Shown piece after piece: positions 22,005 through 32,059 of a stretch of 64,000 bases of DNA. Source of the stretch: Cinnamomum chago (lineage: Eukaryota > Streptophyta > Magnoliopsida > Laurales > Lauraceae); the NCBI GenBank assembly GCA_038049695.1, contig CP142451.1:68898001-68962000 (forward strand), read 5' to 3'. Under the pieces are notes generated by a model. That model saw only the letters and a list, made by a program, of their open reading frames with translations. It ran no database searches and was not told the DNA's origin. Within the stretch, counting starts at the first letter, position 1; each line of letters begins with the position of its first letter. Position numbers and translations under genes: made by a program.

Positions 22005-24955
22005 TGTCGCGACCCCGGACCGGGAATCCCAATCCGGGATCGGGACATTAGTGTGTGATGATTATTCAAGAGGATTATCTACATCCACAATACACAATTT
22101 ATTAAATTTCCCACAGGTGTCCGCGGTGAGGATTTCACAACCTTGCATGAATATTTCTTTTTAGTGCGGAAGCATGTAGCAAATCAAATAGTCAGACTAT
22201 CTCTAGTCATGCAAGCATTAATATCAAATGTCAAAACTGTATCAGAAAGAGCAATGATCTATAGCATGTTTCCCAAAGGTTGTTAAAGTTAGACAAAATA
22301 TCATTTAGTTACATCCCCCAAAATTAGAGGCCAACAAAGGCCAATATTACAAAATAATAACCCAAAGAATAGTTAACAAGTCCTTCCCAAAATGTTACGC
22401 CTCTTGGCAACCCGATGTCTACATGACATCGTCAGCACGCCACTCAACTAGAGGCTGCAGCTCACCTACCGCCTCCTCCGGCTCCTCCTCAAGGAAACCG
22501 GCAACGGGACCTGAGTACCAAAGCAAAGGATCAGACACGACGGTCTGGCAAGAGAGTGGGAAGATACAACAACATAAAATAGATGAAATATCTCGAAAAG
22601 CAAGGAAATCTGTTAAAGCAAGAACTCTCATAAAATAGATAAATCATTTGCTAGAAACATGTAAACAAGATAAAACATATGAGGTAACCAAGGGAATCGG
22701 GAATAACAAGGTGGCAATCACATAAAGCTAAGTCCTCTGTCACTAAAGTGACAACAGTATCACGGGACGTTGATCTCAGTCACACAAGGTGAGGAGAAGC
22801 AACGTAAACATATATACAGTATAAATATACGGGAACGGGACCACGGTAGCGAACCGGGTATCGGGACGGGACCACGGTAATGACCGGGTATCGGGATCCA
22901 AACTGCAGCTGGCGGGACGGGAGAGGGATTTCCAAGTCGGTGGATCAAACCGACAAGGTATCCAAGCTTAGTGATGCCGACTCATAGGATAAATAACACA
23001 TCGAGACATATGCAAGTAAATAAAGTGCAAGTAAATCAATGAACGGGCAAGAATATTCAATATATAACTTTCATTTCTTATCGGGCAATACTCTTCGGGA
23101 CGAGTCCATGTTACTAGTGTAACCATCAAGCTTTCGGGAAAACAGATTATGTAAAGTAAATCTTGGAAAAGAAGAAATAAAATGAATTATTACAATTCCG
23201 GGAAAATATTGATTTCAAGATCTATTTAAGTGAATAGGGGTCCCGTATGTCAACTATTGAAATAATTTGGTACTCCTTGAGTTTGAAGACATTCCGGGCT
23301 CCTTATGCACTTTTACTATTTTTAAAACTTAATATGAGCTTATGGATAGTACTAGATGCTATGATAGAAGAATCAAGACCATAACGGTCCATCCTAAGTA
23401 TGATGTCAACCCGGAACCATCGAGCAACCTACTCAGTCACCGAAAGGAATTGAATTCGCGATACCAAAGGAAATAGACTTTGCATTTAGGTATGAAGAAG
23501 GTATCGTGTCGTTCCATCCCGTTCAAGATTGAAATAGATTGAACTTCGATGCATTCCGAACCAACCATGAAGAGCATCGGCTCAAGACGCTCTCACATAT
23601 GGTCAAGTGAGTCCAAGGAGGGTAGCCAAGGTCCACAAAAAAAAAAAAATTCTCAAAACCCACTGTTCGGACCGAAGGTCCGATCGATCGGCCCAAAAAG
23701 CCTTACAGTTAAAAGTCAGACCGATCGATCGGCACTGGGCGTGAAGCATGCCCGGGAACTGGATTTTTCTCCTTTTTGTTTCCTTTCCTTCCAACACCTC
23801 AACAACCACAAATAACTATGAACAAGGTGACTTAAACACATGATTCCAAGACATTAAATGAGGTTATCAAGATGTGTAAAGATCATTTATTTCAACCATG
23901 GAAAAATCAATGAAAATAATCAATGAAAGCATGAAAACCATAAATACTTCACCAAACCATTTCAAACTTAAAAACATCCGAACATTCACTTGCCTCAAGT
24001 CCAAGCTAGCCAAAAACAAGCCTCTACTCACTTCTTAAGCTTACTTCCAAGCTACAATCAAAAACCCCAAAAACAACCCTAAAATGGGTTACACAAGGAA
24101 TGAAAATGAAATAACTTCCAATAATGCAAATGTAGCTTCCCTAAGGCTAGAAGATCACTAATCTAGGAGATGAATAAGATCACTTACTTGCAAGGTCCCC
24201 TAATGGACAATGTAAGCTCAAGGGAAGTCTCAAAGTTGATGGATTCTTCTAAAAAATAGTATCAAGAGGAAGCTTGTGAGATGAGGAAGAGATTGGTAAT
24301 CTCCATTTCTTGATTGATGAGCTCTTGGTGAGACTTGGAGATGGAGAAGCAAGAAGAAGGAAAGAAAAGCAAGGAAGAACCCTAGACTCAATAGTTGTGC
24401 TGGAACATGAAAATGGAGAAGGAAGGGAAGGGTTCCTCTTTGTTAACACTTGGGTGGTTGGGTCCCACAACTTAAAGAACTACGTTGGCTGAAATCATCT
24501 CTCTCGGGTCCTCGGATGAATTCGACGAAGAAGGAAGAAATGTTCGTCGAAATATCTAGTTTCCAAAAAGTGTATGTTTCGCGAGTTTCGAGAATATTAA
24601 GTTTTGGGAACAGATTTGGTGTGAAATGACTGTTTTACCCTCAAGGCTATGAAATCAGGTTTCGGGGCCTCGAATGGACACGGGATCAACATGAAAGTTG
24701 TAAGAATCCACAAGATGAATGCAACGGGCCAAAAACACAATTTAAAACACGTCGGGAAAATTTCATAAGAAAATGCAAAGCCGAAAAAAAAAGGGAACCC
24801 CCAAAGGGCCCCACAAGCTATCAATCACTCCAAAAGGCCCAAAACTAGAATCAAGGCTATTCCAAACCCAACTAGACCAAAAACACTAATCAAGCTTAGC
24901 ACTAACACGCCACTTAATTAGCACTAAACGGGTTCACTCGGGTCGGGGTCTTACA
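22005..24955 (-). mobile_element. solo LTR, Tekay/Del-related, with perfect TSD
   Basis: 2951 bp. On the minus strand it starts TGTAAGACCCCGACCC and ends GGTCGCGACA, matching the ends of the Tekay-like LTR family in this window, but it is divergent in between. It is flanked by atggt at 22000-22004 and 24956-24960. No internal sequence or second LTR, so it is the product of LTR-LTR recombination. Contains two CCGATCGATCGG palindromes. Short frames inside (for example 23549-23815) are not supported as genes. Confidence 0.92.
23680..23732 (-). repeat. pair of CCGATCGATCGG palindromes
   Basis: Perfect 12-bp palindromes at 23680-23691 and 23721-23732, about 1.2-1.3 kb from the LTR 5' end. This is the same offset as the CGCTCGAGCG and CGGTTAACCG arrays in the two sister LTRs. 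Confidence 0.85.
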
Positions 24956-24960
24956 ATGGT

Positions 24961-26038
24961 CGACCGAGGCCTCTTTACAGGTCGACCGAGGACTAGCCGT
25001 TGGGCACTTTTTGGCTATAAAGTCCATTCATTCAGACCTTTTTCAAGGCTTGATACATGAACTTTTGAGACCATTTTGGAGCCAAGGAAAGGGGAAGAAG
25101 TTGGAAAGGCTAGAGGGCTATTTGGAAATCAAATGCTTGAGTTTTAAAAAGGTACATCTTACTTATCATTTTGATTTCCATTAAAAGTAGAATCAATGCA
25201 TGTTTAAATCTTTGTGTTTTCATTTATGCATGATTTCTAGCTTTTAAAGAGTTGTTTTGCAAACTCATTATCTTCATTGGTATATTAGAATGGTTTGCAA
25301 TCACTCTTATCCTAATCACATGTGTTCTTAGACTTTAACATTCATACAACTTGTTTGTTTCATTTCTTCAAAGTTGTTTGAATCTTTTATGTGATTAGTT
25401 TTTATCTTCAATCATCATTTTATAAGCTTTGATTTTAAAATGCATCATGCATTCATTTAAGAGCTTCATTGTAGAAATTGATTGAAGAAAAGCATTCATA
25501 CACTTGTGCACACACTTTAACTTGTTTTAGTGTATGTTTGTAATTTGAATTAAACTTTCATATTAGCCTATTTAAGAGGCAACTTCATTGAGCTTAATTT
25601 GTATCTCTTAGAGTGATCTTTTGTGAAGACACTTTCTTAGAGAAATCTTTATTTGTAAAGGTTATTGCTTAGCCTAAGAAAAGCATCTTGTAAGGTTATT
25701 GCTTAGCCTAAGAAAAGCATCTTGTAAAGGTTATTGCTTAGCCTAGAAAAGCACATTGAGAGGTTGTTGTTTAGCCTAGAAAAATAACATTGTAAGGGTT
25801 ATTGCTTAGCCTAGTAAAAAGCATAAATAGTGGAAATCCGGTGGGGTGATTAGATCACAAGCCGGTAGTGGATGTAGGCATTGAGGTCGAACCACTATAA
25901 ACCTTGGTGTTGTAGTGTATGCTTGTGGTGATTCTTTTATTAGCTTCCGCATCTTAATTGATTAATATCATCACATGTGACTAGTTTATGTTAAGAAGTT
26001 AAAATTGGTTTAAATTGGTCATAATTGTAGCTCACCCT
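24961..26038 (+). mobile_element. 3' LTR of element 2, second segment, truncated
   Basis: Continues from the TSD atggt with 'cgaccgaggcc', a perfect MSA-type site (reverse of CCCAACGGCTA), TATA and the AGCCT hairpin array, then stops at 'gctcaccct', before the C-tract and LTR end present in the 5' copy. A CACTA terminus starts at the next base. Confidence 0.88.
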
Positions 26039-26925
26039 CACTACAAGAAACTTGACATTTAGCGGCGACTTTTTTTACCGCGGTCTAATTTTCGCCACTA
26101 AAAACCCATATTTAGTGGCAAATATTTGATGTTGCCACTGAAGACATTATAATGCCCACATTTAGTGGCAACTTATATGTTGTAGCTAAATTTCGCCACT
26201 AATTCCTTGGCAGGAATTTTTGGCGCCATGGGATTTTGGAGGGAAAGAGATTTAGTGGCAAATCTTAATTTATCGCCACTAATGGTGTACGGTTTTAGTG
26301 ACAACTTTTTATGATCGCCACTAATTTCTTAGATTCTTACATTTAGCCGTAGTATATTTTTTGTCACTGTATGTTCTATTTTTTGTGGCTAGTTTATATT
26401 GCCACTAAAGATATATCACAGGAAAGTTGACTTTTAATGGCAACACTTTTTGCTATAATTTAATTTTCGCCACTAAAAACTCACCTTTAGCGGCGAAGCT
26501 GGATGTTGATACTAAAAGTATTATGTGATCACATTTAATGACAACTTATATGTTGTAGCTAAAGGTCATTTTGAAGGGAAAGGAGATTTAGTGGCGAGTT
26601 TTCTTTTTGTGCCACTAATGGTCTAGGAGTTTAGTGGTAACTTTTTATTTTCGTGGCTAAATGCTTAGTTGTCGTGATTTCGCCACCTTTTGCGGCGACT
26701 TTCTATTGCCACTAAAAATATATTATATGAAAGCCAGCTTTTAGTGGCGACACTTCTAGCCACAAAGTTATTTTTGCCACAAAACACTCACTTTAGTGAA
26801 GGTATTATAGTGATTACATTTAGTGGCAACTTATATGTTGTGGCTAAAGGTCATTTTGGAGGGGAAAGAGAATTAGTGGCGAGTTTTAATCTTTTACCGC
26901 TAATGTGGTCCCAAAGCTAAATCAA
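26039..26925 (+). mobile_element. CACTA (En/Spm-type) transposon terminus with subterminal repeats
   Basis: Begins CACTACAAGAAAC, the hallmark CACTA terminal inverted repeat. The next ~880 bp contain over a dozen copies, in both orientations, of ttTAGTGGCaa / ttGCCACTAaa and variants. Such subterminal arrays are where CACTA transposases bind. The other terminus is not in the window. If it lies beyond 64000, the intervening host-like sequence and the two gypsy elements are inside it. The 3-bp TSD would be cct. Confidence 0.8.
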
Positions 26926-28200
26926 CTGAGACAGTATCAAGAACAAGATATTCAAATGGAATTAATGCAAAAGTGGATAGAAAAACAGGTTTCAAAAGAA
27001 ACACCTCAAGCATTTTCTTTCAAAAATATTGTCCTACTAGTCTAATACATTTTCTTCTATAAACAATGATTTTGAAGAACCCATTTTAAATCTACACCAT
27101 TAATCTATCATCTCATGGCCCTATAACAAAATAATAGTAATGCAAAACTCATTGCCAAAGTTACTTTGCCCTGGACCTCATAAAGCATTGTCTCCAATCA
27201 GGATGCCATAATAAAAGGCCTAACAGCAAGGTCCTAAAGTACCTAAATAAAAACAGAGCACATGATTGCAGAGCATAATTTACAAAAATTTCTCAGCACC
27301 GACAGTTTTCAAAGATTGAATTTTATGGGCTATGGAGGTTTTGTGGGGTCCACCTCAACTCACAACAATTAAATCGGAAATGTTTCATTGTGTGTATAAG
27401 ATTATGGTAACCATGTTATCAATTATACACTCAATCTTATGGTGGAACCATCTTCTACCGAAATAAAGTATGAGGATAAATCACTGGAGGGGATGACATT
27501 CATTTTTAACGGTTTAGATTATCAATAGGTATGGCCAATGGTAGAGTTGGACACGTGCCACATTCCAATAAGCAGAAGGGTGTGGCCTGTGGGAGAATTT
27601 GTTATGACATTGAACCCATCTCCTATATATAGGAATAAAATCTATTCGAGGCCTTATTATGGAGGAATTTGTTATGAGTGGTTTATTTATTTTTTTGTAA
27701 GTGGTTTCTAATACAGGTGTGTAGGTCATGAAAAAATTTTGATACCCGATGGGATTTTCATTAGATTGACTACTATAAAGCATTTGAATTTTATCTTTTA
27801 TATTTTTAATTTAGGTTACTTAATAAGTGACAAATCGGATGGGCTCAATTTTAGTTGGATTAAAATTATTGAGGACCCACATCAAGGGAGGCATTTATTT
27901 TCAATGGCTTATATTTTTATAAGTAGGCTCACTATAAAATCTTTCAATTAAAAAAATAACTTGGGTCCATTAGATAAAAGAGGGGGATTCTCCAAGGACT
28001 TGGTTCTACCTTCATATATATTTTTTATTCAAATGGCTTAAAAGTAACAAATTTGATGGACCCAATTTTAGTTTGATTAAAATTTGTTTATGGCCAATAT
28101 TAAGAGGAGGCATTTATTTTTAATGAATCATGTTTTTATGAATAGGCCAACAGGGTAAAGTATTTGGATTAACAAAAATAACTTTGGTTCACTTAATTAA
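26926..28200. other. unassigned interior sequence
   Basis: AT-rich, no convincing frame. Short words such as 'catttatttt(c/t)aatg' and 'gggcccaattttagtt(g/t)gat' recur near 27840-27960 and 28050-28150, suggesting an old local duplication. Confidence 0.35.
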
Positions 28201-28206
28201 ATAAGG

Positions 28207-28530
28207 GTGAATTCTAAGACTTTGGTCTCCAACTCCTCCCATGCTTTCATTACTCAATTAGTAAGTCCTACGTGCCCATTCCTTCCAATTAGTAAGTCCC
28301 GCGCCCTCATCCCATTCCTTCCCGCCATCAAATTGCATTCTCTAATAGTAGAAAGAGAGCCCTCTCGGTCTCTGTCTCTCTCACCATTCCAAAACGCAGA
28401 AGGGGGAAAACTCTCTCCGTCTCGGTCTCGATCTCGATCTCGGTCTCTGTCTCTCTCTCTCCGATCTAAAGCTGCGGTGCTCGGGTATCCTCCCCAGCAG
28501 ATCCGAACCCTCTCTTTATCTCGGTAACCC
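28207..28530 (+). promoter_or_regulatory. CT-rich leader resembling a plant 5' UTR with first intron donor
   Basis: Pyrimidine-rich tract of 'ctctcggtctc' and 'tcgatctcgatctcggtctc' repeats (28370-28460), then 'gatctaaagctgcggtg...ctctttatctcg' followed by 'gtaacccc', which could be a splice donor at about 28525. Plant 5' UTRs often look like this. I see no downstream coding exon on this strand before 30752, so it may be a captured promoter or leader piece. Confidence 0.35.
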
Positions 28531-30519
28531 CCTCTCTGTATTACTCTTTTTTTGTTTTTGTAAACCCCTCTCTATCTTAGTAACCCTCTCTCCCTTTCTC
28601 TTTGAGTTTGGATTCTCTCCAACAACACATAAGAATTGGGGATCTGCTTAAAAAATTGTAACATATTTATTGTTCTATTTGTGAGGGTTTCGGGTTTGTT
28701 TGTTAGAGGTTTTCTCACTTTGGGATTTACACTTGTTTGGGTTTTTCTCTTTAATGGGGTTTGATATGGAACTGGGAATTACGATTTGAGTTGCTGTAGT
28801 TCTTTTTTGTTTCATATTGTTGTGATGTGACTGTTTCTTGCTTATATGATTTGCATTCGTTGTTCAAGAATTGCATTCGTTGTTCAATAACAATTGATCT
28901 TTCTGGTGCTGCAATTCACGAACTGGGGCTTAGTTTCAGTTATAATGTATAAGTTAGAATTGGCTAATTGTTTGATTCAAAGGTGAATATCTAACACTAA
29001 AATATTTTAATATCGCATTACAGAGATTGATATTGAATCTTGTAATACCTAGTGCCTTTGCGATTGGATTGTTACTGATAGTGTATAATATTTATATATT
29101 GAGAATCTATAATATTAATACTATCCAGTGAATCCAAAACCTATAGAAAGATTGAATTTTTCTTGTTCTAGTCCTCTTTATATAATTATACCATGTATCA
29201 ATTTTACATATATCCTATAAAAAATATATGTTGTTGCCCTATCTTTTTGGATTGGTTCTCATGCTGTTGTCCTGTTAAACCAATTCATGTTTCACTGCTA
29301 ATACAAATCCATTAGTCGCATTCAATCCATTTAAACATTTTTAAACTTCCAAGCCTAAATCCTAGAAAAAGGAAAATCTTGGTGGTTTTCCTTTGCTGAG
29401 ATTTTCTAATGAAGTCTGTATTTTGTTAGAAATAAAAGAAACCTTACTTTTCATTATTTCAATAGCTACTTCATGTTAAGTGCTTGTCATGTACTCAAAT
29501 AACATAGTGCTTTGTTGTCATAGTGTAGCAAGGATCATAGTGCTTGTCATGTACTCAACAAAGCACTATGAGAACTTCCTTTGTTTGAGTACTTTAATTG
29601 AGAACATAGTGCTTGTCATGTACTTTTCATTGAAGTGCATAGTGGACCATATATGAAAATTGAAGTGCCTGGGAACTTTTCATTCTCAGCACGTTGTTTT
29701 CTCTTGGCATTGCATTGGTGTGCAGAAGGTTTCTATTTTCCTCAAAAGCAAAGATAAAATTTTCTAAAAGGGATGTCAGACTTGCAGGGGGTACATTGCA
29801 TTGGTGGTTGATGCTAACATGGTTACTTGAATTCCTTCCCAAACCAATCCAATGCTTACATTGCATGCCATGAATGTAATTTGGGTAGAGAAAAGCATAT
29901 CTTTTAGTTGCACCCATATGGGTTCTTCTAGGTAACTCTTCAAGAGGAAAACAAAGAAGAAAGAATTGAAAAGAAAGGATAACATCTAGATATTCAAAAT
30001 GGTCTCATATTGTGTCTTTCAGATGACTATGGAGACTGGTGCATCTGAAATATTAAAAAAAAAACAGGAACCCTTTTTGATAAGTGTCTCATGATTTGTG
30101 TTGAAGAATATATTTTAAAACTTGTATGTATGTCTCAATTTGTAAGTATATTATTCATCTCTTACACTCCATGTTACTTGTAAGTATACCCTTACAAGTA
30201 AATGGAAAACAATGTAAGTGTATTTGGCTGAGATCTTGACAGATAATTTTCCCTATCCTTAAAACAGGACAGCCTGGGAAACCACTACCATGAGTCCATG
30301 ACCAGGAGCATTTAGGATCCAATGAATAATGTTATTGATGTATGTGGGATATTATGTTTCTTAAATAACAGAGTGCTAGTCACCTGCAAACATGGTTGAA
30401 ATAATGGCCCGGTATGCATTGTGTGCTGGCCATAGCCAATATGATAGTTTGATGTGCATTGGCCACATAAAAAATGTACCTGCCAACCAAAACATTGTAT
30501 CTATTTGTTCTGTATAAAC
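28531..30519. other. unassigned, intron-like AT-rich sequence
   Basis: No coding exon recognised. Contains three near-identical 'agtgcttgtcatgtact' repeats at 29479, 29539 and 29608, and an inverted repeat CATAGTGCTTTG (29503-29514) / CAAAGCACTATG (29559-29570). On the minus strand 30519 downward would be the intron following the SART1-like exon. Confidence 0.4.
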
Positions 30520-30751
30520 TTTAGATGCCTCTTGTGCCTTTGCGTAAGCTGCCTGATATGCTTCAGTCCTCATATCTGCCTCCACTCTCTCTTCCTCTGC
30601 TTTGGCAGACTGTCTCCTCTCTTCATTCCTAGAACCAAGATCCCCTGCGCCCAATCCAGCTGAGATGGCTTCTGCCTCGAGAGCATCCAAATCCAACTTT
30701 TCTCTCTTCCTCAATGATTTCTTCTTCTTAGTAGGCTTTTTAAATTGGACC
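30520..30751 (-). pseudogene. SART1/DOT2-like exon, 3' half
   Basis: The minus strand encodes 'QFKKPTKKKKSLRKREKLD', then 'LEAEAISAGLGAGDLGSRN', then 'EAYQAAYAKAQEASK', ending at a possible donor (gtttat) at 30519. This is the conserved core of SART1-family proteins (DOT2/MDF in Arabidopsis), components of the U4/U6.U5 tri-snRNP in pre-mRNA splicing. The exon's 5' half lies at 42166-42268, on the other side of the inserted Tat-like element, and the frame is continuous across the ggacc target site. No other SART1 exon is recognised nearby, and NUA-like exons lie on the opposite strand 3 kb away, so this is probably a captured or isolated gene fragment. An intact gene interrupted by the insertion cannot be excluded. 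Confidence 0.75.
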
Positions 30752-31431
30752 TGTAAGTGCCTAAAAATTACGGACTTAGTTAATGGAGGATTAAGCTCCT
30801 GATGCAAGGTTTTGAGGGAGGTAAGGGGAATGGATCGAGCCTCCAATGACCTGAAAGGAAAAGAACAACGGTCAGAGACCCTGGCTGTGGGTAGCCGAAG
30901 GCCCTCCGACGGTTAAGTTAGTGCAGGGACTGAGAGAATGGAGAGAAAGAGTTCTGGGAGGGAGAGATTATGCGTGTGCGTACCTTTCATGGATTCTCTC
31001 ATGCAATATATAGGTGGAGAAGTCATCATTGGACTGTCTTCCTGAGGAGACGGGAGTCCCATCTGAGCGTACTCTCATCTCCTGAGTGGGGGTAGGTAAA
31101 AAGGGGACGTCCCATCGGACCAGCCCTCCTCGCCTATGGATATGACTGTAGATATGGCGTGCTCCTTGCGTAGGTCCGGAGCCCATTCTGTTGTCAGACC
31201 GCCGATCCTGTTTTGGCAGTGCATTAATGGCGGCATTTATGATTGAATGAAAGGAGGCCGAGCTCGGTCGAGGCTGAGACCGAAGTTGGGACTCGTGACG
31301 TAATCACTGGGGCCCGCTCCATAATTGCCCGAGACGGCGATGCAGCCGAACTTGGCAGCACCGAGATCACGGGTTACCGAGACTGGGTGGTGGCCCCGTT
31401 TAATTCCATGATCACGGAATGACCCCACACA
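30752..31431 (-). mobile_element. 3' LTR of the Tat-like element
   Basis: 680 bp, TG...CA. Compared with 41486-42165 it differs only at gtagCcg/gtagTcg and ggcAgca/ggcGgca. A minus-strand TATA-like tatata is near 31010. Confidence 0.95.
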
Positions 31432-31445
31432 ATTGCCCCCTAGCT
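31432..31445 (-). promoter_or_regulatory. polypurine tract of the Tat-like element
   Basis: The minus strand reads 'agctagggggcaat' immediately before the 3' LTR; it is the plus-strand DNA primer site. Confidence 0.7.
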
Positions 31446-31753
31446 CCCTGACCTCGGGCTTTCTCCGAGGTAGGGAGCTAAGACTTGGATGTGACGGGGC
31501 TGTCTTTTCGTATCCCGCCTTAGGAATATCCTCATTATGGCGCCTCTTCACCTGCCCTAGGCAATAAATAGGGCGTCATGATTGCCCTGCCACAGCGGAT
31601 ACGGAGAGCGCCGTTTCGCATACCCGAGGCGATTAATGTCGTACCAGAGGCATGGCGGAATACTTATCGTCTCTGCCACGTGGAGCCTTCTGTCTGTTAG
31701 GACACCGAAGTCGAAGCGACGCGACATGCGGTAATCAAGAGGGGGCGCTCCTT

Positions 31754-31760
31754 TATAAAA
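31754..31760 (+). promoter_or_regulatory. TATA box of the opposite-strand gene
   Basis: TATAAAA, preceded by GC-rich sequence and followed about 300 bp later by the ATG at 32060. It lies outside the LTR and points towards the three-exon gene, so that gene probably has its own promoter. Confidence 0.55.
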
Positions 31761-32059
31761 AGGGGCCCGCTCCTCTTTCTTCCTCTTTTACCCTAGCTGT
31801 TAGTTTGAAGGAGACTCTGCTGCAACTTTGTTCAACCCAGAAGATTGCCGAACTCGGAGACTCTTCGCCCTCTGCTTCCCGTTCCTTGCCCTTCCGTCTT
31901 CTGCAGTCCTCTTTGCTTTTTCTGTGAGTTATGCTTCTTGCCTTCATCTCCTCTCTGTATTTCTCCTTCTTCTGCGATTTCTGAGATTCCTAATCCCTTA
32001 GGCCCTCCCAGCCTTCGTTCCCTTTCTTCTATTTTTTCCTTCTCTTCTGTTTCAAGAAA

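Larger units (their letters stand above)
15835..26038 (+). mobile_element. non-autonomous copia-related element ('element 2')
   Basis: 5' LTR 15835-17550, internal region 17551-21411, 3' LTR 21412-22004 resuming at 24961-26038. The LTR layout and primer site follow the SIRE-like copia element, but protease, integrase, RT and RNase H are absent. The internal region holds a broken Gag-derived frame and a long hairpin array. It resembles the large retrotransposon derivative (LARD) class. The 3' LTR is interrupted by a solo LTR and cut off by a CACTA terminus about 45 bp before its end. The possible left TSD is acatt. Confidence 0.85.

Noticed and set aside
29627-29917. 96-codon minus-strand frame
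   Set aside because: No recognisable domain, overlaps the local repeats, and no splice or homology support.
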